64,000 nt of DNA from Micrococcales bacterium (GTDB lineage: Bacteria > Actinomycetota > Actinomycetes > Actinomycetales > Dermatophilaceae), in contig JAJTBD010000003.1 of NCBI GenBank assembly GCA_021287075.1, forward strand, positions 157,164 to 221,163. Direction: 5' to 3'. A program made the position numbers and the translations under genes. Positions 8,655 to 16,704 of the stretch are shown in pieces (position 1 is the first letter of the stretch; every line of letters begins with the position of its first letter). The notes under the pieces are model-generated. The model worked only from the letters and a program-made list of their open reading frames with translations, was not told the DNA's origin and did not search any database.

Positions 8655-9254
8655 ATGCCGCAGGCCCACCTCACGACCGGGCGTCTCGTCCTCGAGCCGC
8701 TCGCCGAGCATCACCTCGACCACGAGATCGAGCTCGACTCCGACGGCGAGGTGCTGCGCTATCTCTTCGCGGGGCCCCGGACGCCGGAGCAGACCACCGA
8801 GCGGCACCGTGGGCGGCTGGCCCTGGCCAGGGACGGGCTGGGGATGTGGGCGGGCTTCCTGCGCGAGGCGCCCGAGACCTTCGTCGGGCTCTTCATGCTG
8901 ATGCCCGCGCACGGCTCAGGGATCCCCGCCGACCCCGAGGGTCAGGCCGACCTCGGCTACCGGATCATGCGGCGCCTGTGGCGGCAGGGCTACGCGAGCG
9001 AGGGCTCGCGTGAGCTGCTGCGACACGGCTTCGAGGACCTCGGGCTGCGGCGGATCTATGCGCAGACGATGGCGGTCAACGCCGGCTCCCGGGCCACGAT
9101 GGCCTCGGTGGGGCTGACCTTTGCGCGGGCCTTCCACGAGGATTTCGACGAGCCGATCCCTGGCGCCGAGGAGGGCGAGGTCGAATACGGGATCACGCGC
9201 GCGCAGTGGCTGGCCGCGCGGTCGTCAGGCGGCGAAGCGCAGCCAGGGCGATAG
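8655..9254 (+). CDS. GNAT-family N-acetyltransferase (RimJ/RimL type)
   Basis: 199-residue acetyl-CoA-dependent N-acyltransferase. TTGRLVLEPLAEHHLDH at the N terminus and the central DLGYRIMRRLWRQGYASEGSRELLRHGFEDLGLRRIYAQT stretch (read in parts) show the RimJ/RimL subfamily: the acetyl-CoA loop is RRLWRQGYA and NAGSRATMASVGL is the usual NxxSxxxMxxxG motif. An AAGGAG site is 5 bp before the ATG; the start region itself contains a GGTATGCCGC motif (8652-8661). Its 3' end overlaps the convergent membrane gene by 62 bp. The substrate cannot be told from sequence. Confidence 0.85.
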   Translation: MPQAHLTTGRLVLEPLAEHHLDHEIELDSDGEVLRYLFAGPRTPEQTTERHRGRLALARDGLGMWAGFLREAPETFVGLFMLMPAHGSGIPADPEGQADLGYRIMRRLWRQGYASEGSRELLRHGFEDLGLRRIYAQTMAVNAGSRATMASVGLTFARAFHEDFDEPIPGAEEGEVEYGITRAQWLAARSSGGEAQPGR

Positions 9255-9513
9255 CCGCGGCCGCCCCCGCCACCAGCAGCCCCTTGGTCATGACCGACCG
9301 GGCGGCCTGCGTGCAGGCCTCCACCGTGGCCGTGTCCACCGGGCGGCCCAGCTCGCCGCCGGAGTCCGCCGGGCCCCGCAGCGCCACCGCGCCGACGTGG
9401 CCGCAGTAGAGGTTGCCGTCCACGACGACCGACCGGGTGGCGAACCACAGCAGGGCCAGGGCGCCGATGAGGAGCGCGACCGTGATGACCCTTGAGGTGG
9501 CGTTGCGCGTCAT
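9193..9513 (-). CDS. Small membrane protein, unknown function
   Basis: 106 residues with an N-terminal membrane helix (VITVALLIGALALLWFA), a central extracytoplasmic loop with two cysteines (NLYCGHVGAV and VEACTQAA) that could form a disulfide, and a C-terminal helix (GLLVAGAAAAIALAAL). Its last 62 bp overlap the end of the convergent acetyltransferase gene. The two-cysteine loop and topology resemble other unnamed actinobacterial membrane proteins; no function can be given. Confidence 0.65.
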   Translation of the reverse strand: MTRNATSRVITVALLIGALALLWFATRSVVVDGNLYCGHVGAVALRGPADSGGELGRPVDTATVEACTQAARSVMTKGLLVAGAAAAIALAALRRLTTARPATARA

Positions 9514-9539
9514 GGACGCAGTAGAGCACCTGGCCCGGG

Positions 9540-9839
9540 TCAGGCGCTAGGGCGACGCAGCGAGAGCGTGACCAGGACGGGCCCGGAGCGGGTGCCGCTG
9601 GGGCCGTCGGCGCCGCAGCCGGCCTGGCCGTCGGAGGTGCCGGAGGCGCATGAGCCGCAGCCGCCGGAGGGGCAGCCGATGGCGAGCTCCCTGGCGTCGA
9701 TCCGGCCCATCCGCACGAGCTGGTCGACGGCGGCCGAGACGACGTCGCGGTCGAGCCCGGTGCGCCGGGAGACGTCGTCGAGCGACTCCGCGCCGGCCTC
9801 GAATGCCGCGAGCACGGCCGAGAGCGGGCGCCGGCTCAC
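9540..9839 (-). CDS. FeoC-like winged-helix protein
   Basis: 99 residues, GTG start overlapping the feoB stop by GTGA, hence third gene of feoABC. The N-terminal half reads as a small winged helix (PLSAVLAAFEAGAESLDDVSRRTGLDRDVVSAAVDQLVRMGRI, seen in parts), and is followed by a cysteine cluster GCPSGGCGSCASG with a further cysteine downstream. This is the arrangement of FeoC, in which the cysteines can hold an Fe-S cluster and influence FeoB. The C-terminal 30 residues are low-complexity. Identification rests on position, fold pattern and cysteines. Confidence 0.75.
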   Translation of the reverse strand: MSRRPLSAVLAAFEAGAESLDDVSRRTGLDRDVVSAAVDQLVRMGRIDARELAIGCPSGGCGSCASGTSDGQAGCGADGPSGTRSGPVLVTLSLRRPSA

Positions 9840-11968
9840 CAGATCATCCGGCCGATCTGGAAGGTCGCGACGGCCAGCGCCCACGCGACAACGAGCTGGA
9901 GCAGCACGCCGAAGACCGTCCACCTCAGCCCGATCTCGCGCTTCTGCGCAGACAGCGTCGCCACGCAGGGGGTGTAGGCGAGCAGGAAGACCATGAATGC
10001 CGCGAGCGCGGCACCGGTGTGCCCGCCCGAGGCCATCTCGAAGGTCTGGTGCAGCTGGGCTCCCAGCTGGCCGGGCTCCCGCTCGGAGGCGGGCTCGGCG
10101 ATCGCGTAGGTCTGGGCCCAGGAGGAGATCACCGCCTCCTTGGCGATGAAGCCGACGACGAGGGCCGAGACGGTCTCCCACTGGCCGAAGCCGGCCGGGG
10201 AGAGCAGGGGCGCGATCGACTTGGCGACCGCCGCATACACACTGTCGGAGACCGGGACCTCGCCGAAGCCGGCGCCGGAGACCGCGGGGATCGACTGGAG
10301 CAGCCACACCACACAGACGGTGGCGACGATGATGCCTGAGGCCGTGCGCAGGAAGCCCTTGAGCCGCTGCCACATCACCGAAAGGGTCAGGCGGGCGGTG
10401 GGCAGCTGATAGGGCGGCAGGTCGATGACGAGCGGGTCGGCGCCCATCGTGCGCCACAGGGTCGACTTGAGCAGCAGGCCGACGGCGACCACGAGCAGGA
10501 TCGAGACGAGGTACATCGCGAAGACGACCGTGCCGGCCTGGCGTGGGTAGAAGGTCGTCGCGAGCAGGACATAGACGGTCAGGCGGGCGCTGCACGAGGT
10601 GAAGGGCACGAGCAGCGCGGTGAGGACACGCTGTCGGGCGTTGGGCAGGATGCGGGTCGCGGCCACGGCCGGCACATTGCAGCCGAAGCCGACAACGAGA
10701 GGCAGGAATGCCCGGCCGGGCAGGCCGATCCGGCGCATCATCCGGTCGGTGACCACGGCGGCACGGGCCATGTATCCGGAGTCCTCGAGCAGCGCGAGCA
10801 GCAGGAACATCAGCGCCATCAACGGCACGAAGGTCAGCAGCATGCCGACGCCCGCGACCAGGCCGTCGACGAGGAAGCCCTCGACCGGGGTGCCACCGAG
10901 GCCGACCCCGGCGAGCACCCCGCGGGTGCCGTCGGAGACCGGGCCGGTGAAGATCCCGTCGAGGGCGTCCTGGAGCGGGGCGGCGACAGTGGTGGTGATC
11001 TGGAAGACCAGCCACATCACCGCGAGGAAGATGACCGGCCCGAGGACGGGCGCGGTCACGAAGCGGTCGATGAGGTCGGAGCGCACCCGGCGGGCGTCGC
11101 CGGTGTCGCGGGTGCCGGCGTGCACGGCCCCGTCGATCCACTCGAAGCGCTCGTCGGCGAGCTCGAGGTCCTCCAGCCCACAGTCGGCCAGCGGGCACAT
11201 CGCGCCGCACGGGGAGCCGTCGTGACCGGGCAGGTCGACGGCGCGCGGGGCGGGCCGCTCGGCGTCGAGCACCCCGAGGACCGCGGCGGCGAGGTTGGAC
11301 TCGCCCTGGCGGCGACGGGGGTCGACGGCGACGACGGGGGCGCCGATCTGCTCGGCGAGCGCATAGGTGTCGATCTCGATCCCGCGGTGGCGGGCGACGT
11401 CGTTCATCGTCAGGGCGACCACGAGCGGCAGCCCGAGCTCGCGGACCTGGGCGACGATGTAGAGGCTGCGGGCCAGATGCGCGGCATCGGCGATGACGAC
11501 GACCGCGTCGGGCAGCTCGTCGGGCTCGACGTCGACCAGCAGCTCGCGGGTCAGGGCCTCGTCGGGGCTGGCCGGGTCGAGGGAGTAGGCGCCCGGCAGG
11601 TCGACGAGGGTGAAGGTCACCGGCTCGGCCTGGCGCGGGCAGGTGCAGGTCTCGCAGTCGCACGTCGCGGCCGCCCGGGTCGTCGGCCAGACCCCGCGGC
11701 CGACCTCGACGGTGGTGCCAGGCCAGTTGCCGACCGTGCGCTTGGCGCCGGTGAGGGTGTTGAACAGGGTCGACTTGCCGACATTGGGGGCACCCACCAG
11801 CGCGACCACCGGCGAGCCCGCGGGCGCCGCTGCGCCGGGGACGTCACCGTGGCAGGAGGGCGTGGCCCCACGCGAGGCCCGGAAGCGCGGCCGGGCGAGG
11901 GTGGCGTCGGGACGTGGCGGCGCGGCATACCCCTGCGTCGTCTCGCCGCGGTCGCGCACCTCGGTCAT
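9836..11968 (-). CDS. feoB: Ferrous iron transport protein B
   Basis: GTP-driven Fe2+ uptake permease of the inner membrane, 710 residues. A 50-residue extension, partly coded by a GCGGCATACC motif, precedes the G domain: G1 GAPNVGKST (59-67), G2 in NWPGTTVEVG, G3 DLPGAYSL. The usual G4 Asn-x-x-Asp reads TMND, so its first Asn is replaced by Thr. Two cysteine clusters interrupt the cytosolic part (CDCETCTC between G2 and G3; CGAMCPLADC later). The C-terminal membrane domain has the two Gate motifs, including GFGCNVPAV. It overlaps feoA by ATGA and the FeoC-like gene by GTGA. Confidence 0.94.
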   Translation of the reverse strand: MTEVRDRGETTQGYAAPPRPDATLARPRFRASRGATPSCHGDVPGAAAPAGSPVVALVGAPNVGKSTLFNTLTGAKRTVGNWPGTTVEVGRGVWPTTRAAATCDCETCTCPRQAEPVTFTLVDLPGAYSLDPASPDEALTRELLVDVEPDELPDAVVVIADAAHLARSLYIVAQVRELGLPLVVALTMNDVARHRGIEIDTYALAEQIGAPVVAVDPRRRQGESNLAAAVLGVLDAERPAPRAVDLPGHDGSPCGAMCPLADCGLEDLELADERFEWIDGAVHAGTRDTGDARRVRSDLIDRFVTAPVLGPVIFLAVMWLVFQITTTVAAPLQDALDGIFTGPVSDGTRGVLAGVGLGGTPVEGFLVDGLVAGVGMLLTFVPLMALMFLLLALLEDSGYMARAAVVTDRMMRRIGLPGRAFLPLVVGFGCNVPAVAATRILPNARQRVLTALLVPFTSCSARLTVYVLLATTFYPRQAGTVVFAMYLVSILLVVAVGLLLKSTLWRTMGADPLVIDLPPYQLPTARLTLSVMWQRLKGFLRTASGIIVATVCVVWLLQSIPAVSGAGFGEVPVSDSVYAAVAKSIAPLLSPAGFGQWETVSALVVGFIAKEAVISSWAQTYAIAEPASEREPGQLGAQLHQTFEMASGGHTGAALAAFMVFLLAYTPCVATLSAQKREIGLRWTVFGVLLQLVVAWALAVATFQIGRMIW

Positions 11969-12228
11969 CAGGCGCTCTCGCGGACCAGCTCGTCGAGGGC
12001 CGAAATCGGCTGCACGGTGAGGCGGACCAGCGTCGCCGCGTCGATCGCGATGCGCGAGCCGGCGACCGAGACCACCCGGCCGCGGCCGGACGTGCGCTGC
12101 ACGCAGGTCAGGTGGGCGCCGCGGCGCAGCCCCAGCTCGGCGAGGCGCCGAGCGACCTCCGGGGCGGTGCTCGCCTCGAGGAAGACCAGCGGCTCACCGA
12201 TCGGCGCGCGGTCGAGCGTGAGAGTCAC
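11968..12228 (-). CDS. feoA: Ferrous iron transport protein A (SH3-like)
   Basis: 86-residue cytosolic SH3-like protein that supports FeoB activity. The sequence shows the FeoA pattern: ARRLAELGLRRGAHLTCVQR followed by VVSVAGSRIAIDAATLVRLTV (the start of the beta-barrel and the 'GSRIAI' strand turn). It is the first gene of the feo operon. The ATG lies 19 bp from a DtxR/IdeR-type iron box, so transcription is expected to be repressed when iron is plentiful. Confidence 0.9.
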   Translation of the reverse strand: MTLTLDRAPIGEPLVFLEASTAPEVARRLAELGLRRGAHLTCVQRTSGRGRVVSVAGSRIAIDAATLVRLTVQPISALDELVRESA

Positions 12229-12246
12229 GCCTCCGAGGCTACGCCT

Positions 12247-12265
12247 GTAGGTAAGGCATGCCTAA
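12247..12265 (-). promoter_or_regulatory. DtxR/IdeR-type iron box upstream of feoA
   Basis: The 19-mer GTAGGTAAGGCATGCCTAA matches the IdeR/DtxR consensus TTAGGTTAGGCTAACCTAA at 15 of 19 positions by eye and is nearly palindromic. It sits just before feoA, as expected for iron-dependent repression, and resembles the box before efeU at 51071. Confidence 0.75.
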
Positions 12266-12350
12266 ATCGTTCCTCCATGTGGCACAGCCGCCGGCAGCGG
12301 ATGCCGTCGGCCCGGGCGCGCGAGGCGCCCACACGGCATACCGTGGCCTC

Positions 12351-12860
12351 ATGCCGCACGACCCCTATCGCATCTGCGTCGTCTGCTCGGGCAACATCTG
12401 CCGCTCCCCCATGGGCGAGTTCCTGCTGCGCGAGGCCTTCGAGGAGGAGGGCCTGGGCGATCGGGTCGTCGTCGACTCCGCCGGCACGACGTCGTGGGAG
12501 GTGGGCAACCCGGCCGACCGGCGCACCCTGTCGGTCCTGACCCGCAACGGCCACGACGACTTCGGCGGCCGCGATCACCGGGCCCGCCAGTTCGAGCGGT
12601 CCTGGTTCGCCGACCTCGACCTCGTGCTCGCCGCCGACCGCGGCCACCTCGGTGTGCTCCAGCGCCTCGCGCCGACCGAGGCCGACCGCGCCAAGGTCCA
12701 CCTGCTGCGCGAGTTCGACGACGACTCGATCACCGCCGGGACGCTCGAGATGGACGACCCCTGGTATGGCGACGACGCGTCCTTCGACCAGACCTATGAG
12801 GAGGTCCGCGCCGCGACCCCCGGCATCGTCGCGCACGTGCGCAGCGAGCTGGGCCTCTAA
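12351..12860 (+). CDS. Low-molecular-weight protein-tyrosine phosphatase
   Basis: 169-residue phosphatase with the P-loop VCSGNICRS near the N terminus: nucleophile Cys12 and phosphate-binding Arg18. The general-acid aspartate is in MDDPWYG (Asp136), close to the C terminus as in the family. I chose ATG 12351 because the P-loop normally lies within the first 20 residues; an open frame from 12258 runs back into the iron box. Family members dephosphorylate phosphotyrosine proteins; the M. tuberculosis relative PtpA is secreted, but nothing here indicates secretion. Confidence 0.9.
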   Translation: MPHDPYRICVVCSGNICRSPMGEFLLREAFEEEGLGDRVVVDSAGTTSWEVGNPADRRTLSVLTRNGHDDFGGRDHRARQFERSWFADLDLVLAADRGHLGVLQRLAPTEADRAKVHLLREFDDDSITAGTLEMDDPWYGDDASFDQTYEEVRAATPGIVAHVRSELGL

Positions 12861-12907
12861 GGCCGTATGCCGCGCCGCGGCTCAGGCCGCGCGCTCGGCG
12901 CGGCGCC

Positions 12908-13041
12908 CGGCCGCACAAGTGGTCACCACGCCGCCACCGGTGGCGCCCCCACGACCACATCCACCACCCCGCGACCGGCCCGGCCGCACAAATGGTCACC
13001 ACGCCGCCGTCCGCGGCGCCCCCACGACCACACTCACCACC
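12908..13041. repeat. Two direct copies of a ~63-bp sequence
   Basis: Copy 1 (about 12908-12969) and copy 2 (about 12979-13041) share GGCCGCACAA, TGGTCACCACGCCGCC and GGCGCCCCCACGACCACA with few changes. They fill the gap between the phosphatase gene and the rbs promoter. No reading frame or known element was recognised in them. Confidence 0.75.
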
Positions 13042-13050
13042 TCCCACCTG

Positions 13051-13080
13051 TTGACGCACCGCGCATCGGTGCGGTAGAAC
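13051..13080 (+). promoter_or_regulatory. Sigma-70-type promoter of the ribose operon
   Basis: TTGACG (13051-13056) and TAGAAC (13075-13080) are separated by 18 bp. The spacer contains an inverted repeat GCACCG-N5-CGGTGC (13056-13072). The -10 hexamer abuts the palindromic operator at 13081, so a bound repressor would cover the transcription start. Confidence 0.65.
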
Positions 13081-13112
13081 TGTGGAATCGATTCCATGGA
13101 ATCGATTCCACA
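13081..13112. promoter_or_regulatory. Double palindromic LacI-family operator
   Basis: Two abutting perfect copies of TGGAATCGATTCCA (13083-13096 and 13097-13110), with flanking TG/CA, form a 32-bp perfect palindrome. The central CG and symmetric arms are typical of LacI/GalR operators. It lies between the -10 box and the rbsR ribosome site, which implies autoregulation and control of the whole rbs operon. Confidence 0.88.
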
Positions 13113-13132
13113 GGCTCAAGGAGGTGCCGGGG

Positions 13133-14161
13133 ATGGCCACGTTGCGTGATGTCGCGAAGGCGGCGGGTGTCTCGCCCGCGACCGCCTCGCGCGCGATGGG
13201 CGACTCGCCGGCGGTCAGCCCCGAGGCCCGCGAGCGCGTCACCCGCGCGGCCGCCGAGCTCGGCTACCAGATCAATGCACTGGCCCGCAGCCTGCGCACC
13301 CAGCGGACCAACACCATCGGCCTGCTCCTGCCGGACGTGCGCAACCCCTTTTTCACCGAGCTCGCCTATCAGGTCGACAAGATCGCTGCCGAGCGCGGGC
13401 TGACCGTGATGATCGGCAACGCCGACGAGCAGGCCGAGCAGCAGGACCGCTATCTCGATGTCCTCGCCCGACACCAGGTCGACGGCATCATCGCGGTGCC
13501 GCAGGGAGCGGCATCGCAGGTGCTGCGTCGCACCGCAGGGGCCCTGCCGACCGTCTTCATGGACCGCGACCCGGGCATCCCCGGCACACCCACGATCACG
13601 AGCGACAACCGGGGCGGGATCTTCGCCCTCGTCGACCACCTGGTGCGGCTGGGCCGCCGCCACATCGGCGTCGTCGCCGGACCGCAGTCCACCAGCACCG
13701 GGCGCGAGCGCCTGCTCGCCGTGACCGACCGGCTGGCCCACCACGGTCTTGACCTGCCGCCCGCCCACGTCGTCGAGGGCGACTTCCAGCTCGACAGTGG
13801 CGTGGCGGCCACCGAGCAGCTGCTCGGTCACGGACCGCTCGACGCCATCATCGCCGCCGACAACCTCATGGCCATGGGCGCCCTGATGGTGCTGCGCCGC
13901 AACGGGATCCAGGTCGGACACGACATGGCGCTGGCCTGCGTCGACGACATCGAGTGGTTCGCCCTGGTGGAGCCGGCCATCACCGTCCTCGCCCAGGACA
14001 TCCCCGGCCTCGCCCTGGCCGCCCTCGACAGCCTGACCCGACAGATCAACGGCGACGCGGCTCCGTCCGTCGTCGTGCCGATGCACCTCATCCCCCGCGC
14101 GTCCTGCGGCGAGGCCGGCAGAGGCATGCCAACCACACCGAAGGAGGGCGCACATGGGTGA
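13133..14161 (+). CDS. rbsR: LacI-family transcriptional repressor of the ribose operon
   Basis: 342 residues. The N-terminal helix-turn-helix TLRDVAKAAGVSPATASRAM and hinge helix INALARSLRTQ are followed by a periplasmic-binding-protein-like sensor domain beginning NTIGLLLPDVRNPFF. I chose ATG 13133 because AAGGAGGT (13118-13125) precedes it by 7 bp; a frame open from 13082 would translate the operator. Its position ahead of rbsACBKD and the operator in its leader suggest it responds to ribose or a ribose phosphate, which is inference from context. The 3' end overlaps rbsA by 8 bp. Confidence 0.92.
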   Translation: MATLRDVAKAAGVSPATASRAMGDSPAVSPEARERVTRAAAELGYQINALARSLRTQRTNTIGLLLPDVRNPFFTELAYQVDKIAAERGLTVMIGNADEQAEQQDRYLDVLARHQVDGIIAVPQGAASQVLRRTAGALPTVFMDRDPGIPGTPTITSDNRGGIFALVDHLVRLGRRHIGVVAGPQSTSTGRERLLAVTDRLAHHGLDLPPAHVVEGDFQLDSGVAATEQLLGHGPLDAIIAADNLMAMGALMVLRRNGIQVGHDMALACVDDIEWFALVEPAITVLAQDIPGLALAALDSLTRQINGDAAPSVVVPMHLIPRASCGEAGRGMPTTPKEGAHG

Positions 14162-15656
14162 CGTTGTGCTCGAGCTCGTCGGCGCCAGCAAGTCATTCGC
14201 CGGAGTCCCCGCACTGCGCGACGTGGACCTGCAGGTGCGAGCCGGCGAGGTGCACGTCCTGCTGGGCGAGAACGGCGCCGGCAAGTCCACGCTGATCAAG
14301 ATGATCGCGGGCGTCCACGAGCCCGACTCGGGGCGAATCCTGGTGGACGGCAAGGAAGTCCGCATCCCCGACACCAGGTCGGCCGAAAGCCTGGGCATCG
14401 CGACGATCCACCAGGAGCTCAACCTGGTGCCGACCCTGTCGGTGGCCGAGAACCTCACCCTCGGCCGCACACCGCGCAAACACGGGCTGGTGGACCGCGC
14501 CGAGATGCGCCGGATCGCCCGTGAGGCGGTCGCCCGCGTCGGCCTCGACGTCGACGTCGACCGGCCGGTCGGCACCCTCGGCATCGCCCGGCAGCAGCTG
14601 GTCGAGATCGCCAAGGCCCTCTCCCAGAACGCCCGCATCCTCATCCTCGACGAGCCGACCGCAGCCCTGACCCGCACCGAGACCGATGTCCTCTTTGGCA
14701 TCGTGCGAGAGCTGCGGGAGGCCGGCGTCGCCATGGTCTTCATCAGCCATCACCTCGACGAGATCGAGGAGATCGGCGACCGCATCACCGTCCTGCGCGA
14801 CGGCGCCTATGTCGACACCGTCCCCGGCGGCACCGGCGAGGCCGAGCTGGTGCGGCTCATGGTCGGGCGCGACATCACCGACCTCTATCCCCGACGTGCC
14901 AGCGAGGCGGGCGAGACCCTGCTCGAGGTCGAGCACCTCAGCAGCGCAGGGCTTTTCGACGACATCACGTTCAGCGTGCGGGCCGGCGAGGTCGTCGGCC
15001 TCGCGGGGCTCGTGGGCGCCGGCCGCACCGAGGTGCTGCGGGCGATCGCGGGCGCCGACCGATATGACAGCGGCTCGGTCCGAGTCGGCGGCCGAGGTCT
15101 GCGCCGGCACGATGTCGCGGCAGCAGTCGACGCCGGCGTCGGCCTGGTGCCCGAGGACCGCAAGTCCTCCGGACTGGTCCTGGGCGCCTCGATCGTCGAC
15201 AACCTCGGATACGCGACGCTGCGCCCCACGTCGAGGATCGGGCTCGAGGACCGCAAGGGCCAGCGCACCCGCGGCACCGAGGTCGCCGACGCGCTCCGCC
15301 TGCGTCGGGCGTCCATGGACCAGCAGGTCCGGGGTCTGTCCGGCGGCAACCAGCAGAAGGTCGTCTTCGGCCGGTGGTTCATGGCCAAGTCGCGAGTGCT
15401 CCTCCTTGACGAGCCCACCCGCGGCGTCGACGTGGGCGCCAAGGTCGAGATCTATGAGCTCATCAACACCATCACCAGCAACGGCGGGGCGGTCGTGCTC
15501 GCGAGCAGCGAGCTGCCAGAGGTCATCTCGATGAGTGACCGAGTCCTCGTCATGGCGCGCGGCCGCCTCACCGGCGAGCTGCCCGCAGCAGAAGCAACCC
15601 AAGACGCGGTCATGTCCCTGGCCGTCAAGGAGGTCGAGTCCACCCGTGTCCGCTAA
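14154..15656 (+). CDS. rbsA: Sugar ABC transporter ATP-binding protein (ribose type, tandem ATPases)
   Basis: 500-residue double ATPase energising pentose import. The first domain has Walker A GENGAGKST and Walker B LILDEPTAALT, preceded by LGIARQQLVEIAKAL. The second has the degenerate P-loop GLVGAGRTE, signature LSGGNQQK and Walker B LLLDEPTRGVD, as is usual for RbsA/MglA/XylG proteins. AAGGAGGG precedes the ATG by 5 bp. It overlaps rbsR at its start and rbsC at its end. The neighbouring rbsK and rbsD support ribose as substrate. Confidence 0.93.
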   Translation: MGDVVLELVGASKSFAGVPALRDVDLQVRAGEVHVLLGENGAGKSTLIKMIAGVHEPDSGRILVDGKEVRIPDTRSAESLGIATIHQELNLVPTLSVAENLTLGRTPRKHGLVDRAEMRRIAREAVARVGLDVDVDRPVGTLGIARQQLVEIAKALSQNARILILDEPTAALTRTETDVLFGIVRELREAGVAMVFISHHLDEIEEIGDRITVLRDGAYVDTVPGGTGEAELVRLMVGRDITDLYPRRASEAGETLLEVEHLSSAGLFDDITFSVRAGEVVGLAGLVGAGRTEVLRAIAGADRYDSGSVRVGGRGLRRHDVAAAVDAGVGLVPEDRKSSGLVLGASIVDNLGYATLRPTSRIGLEDRKGQRTRGTEVADALRLRRASMDQQVRGLSGGNQQKVVFGRWFMAKSRVLLLDEPTRGVDVGAKVEIYELINTITSNGGAVVLASSELPEVISMSDRVLVMARGRLTGELPAAEATQDAVMSLAVKEVESTRVR

Positions 15657-16644
15657 CACTCCCCCCAAGGCAGCGCCGGCGGCCGCCAACGCGGCCCCCG
15701 CGCCGCGCAGCGGCCGAGCCCGCGTCACCGACTTCCTCGCCGACAACGGCGCGCTCGTCGGCCTGGCCCTCGTCTGCCTGGTGATGTTCATCGCCACGCC
15801 GACCTTCCTGACCACCCAGAACCTGCTCAACGTGGGCGTCCAGGCGGCCGTGACCGCGATCCTCGCCTTCGGCATGACCTTCGTCATCGTCACCGCCGGC
15901 ATCGACCTCTCGGTCGGCTCGGTCGCGGCGCTGTCGGCAATCTGCGCCGGCTGGGCCGTCACAAGCGGTGGTATGCCGGGCTGGCTGGCCCTGCTCGTCG
16001 GCCCCCTCGTCGGCCTGCTCGCCGGACTCGTCTCGGGCGCGGCGATCGCCTACGGCAAGCTGCCCGCCTTCATCGCGACCCTCGCCATGCTGTCGGTGGC
16101 CCGCGGTCTCGGCCTGGTCGTCTCCGGCGGCCGCCCGATCGACATGCCCTCGGCGGTCAGCTGGCTCGGTGGCGACCTCGGCCCGATCCCCGTGCCGATC
16201 CTGGTGCTCGCCGTCACGGCCCTGATCACCGCGTTCGTGCTCAACCGCACGGTCTTCGGCCGCTCGCTCTATGCGATCGGAGGCAACGAGGAGGCAGCCC
16301 GCCTGGCCGGCCTGCCGGTCAAGCGCACCACCGCTGCCGTCTATGCCCTGTCCGGGCTGTTCGCCGGCATCGCCGGTCTCGTGCTCGCCGGCCGTCTCGC
16401 CAGCGCCCAGCCCCAGGCCGCCAGCGGCTACGAGCTCGACGCGATCGCGGCCGTCGTCATCGGCGGCGCCAGCCTCTCCGGCGGTGTCGGCAAGGCCTCG
16501 GGCACGCTCATCGGCGCCCTCGTGCTCGCCGTCATCCGCAACGGTCTCAACCTGCTCAACGTGACCGCCTTCTGGCAGCAGGTCGTCATCGGCCTGGTCA
16601 TCGCGCTCGCCGTCGGCATCGACGTCCTGCGCCAGCGCCGCTGA
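15646..16644 (+). CDS. rbsC: Ribose ABC transporter permease
   Basis: 332-residue inner-membrane permease with about eight to ten helices. The family signature around GMTFVIVTAGIDLSVGSVAAL (read in parts) and the EAA-like loop AARLAGLPVKRTTAAVYALSG are present. GTG start at 15646 inside the end of rbsA (11-bp overlap) with AAGGAGGT at 15627-15634; the frame extends further upstream but would run through rbsA. The N-terminal 25 residues are Ala/Pro-rich and cytosolic. Confidence 0.92.
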   Translation: MSANTPPKAAPAAANAAPAPRSGRARVTDFLADNGALVGLALVCLVMFIATPTFLTTQNLLNVGVQAAVTAILAFGMTFVIVTAGIDLSVGSVAALSAICAGWAVTSGGMPGWLALLVGPLVGLLAGLVSGAAIAYGKLPAFIATLAMLSVARGLGLVVSGGRPIDMPSAVSWLGGDLGPIPVPILVLAVTALITAFVLNRTVFGRSLYAIGGNEEAARLAGLPVKRTTAAVYALSGLFAGIAGLVLAGRLASAQPQAASGYELDAIAAVVIGGASLSGGVGKASGTLIGALVLAVIRNGLNLLNVTAFWQQVVIGLVIALAVGIDVLRQRR

Positions 16645-16704
16645 CGCGGCATACCCACCCAAAATCTGCACCACCCCGCTCACCGAAGAGTCAAGGAGTC
16701 AACC

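Noticed and set aside
9540..11663. A 707-codon minus-strand frame overlapping feoB in another phase
   Set aside because: Arg/Pro/Ala-rich shadow of feoB; only its last 99 codons, from the GTG at 9839, look real (FeoC-like).
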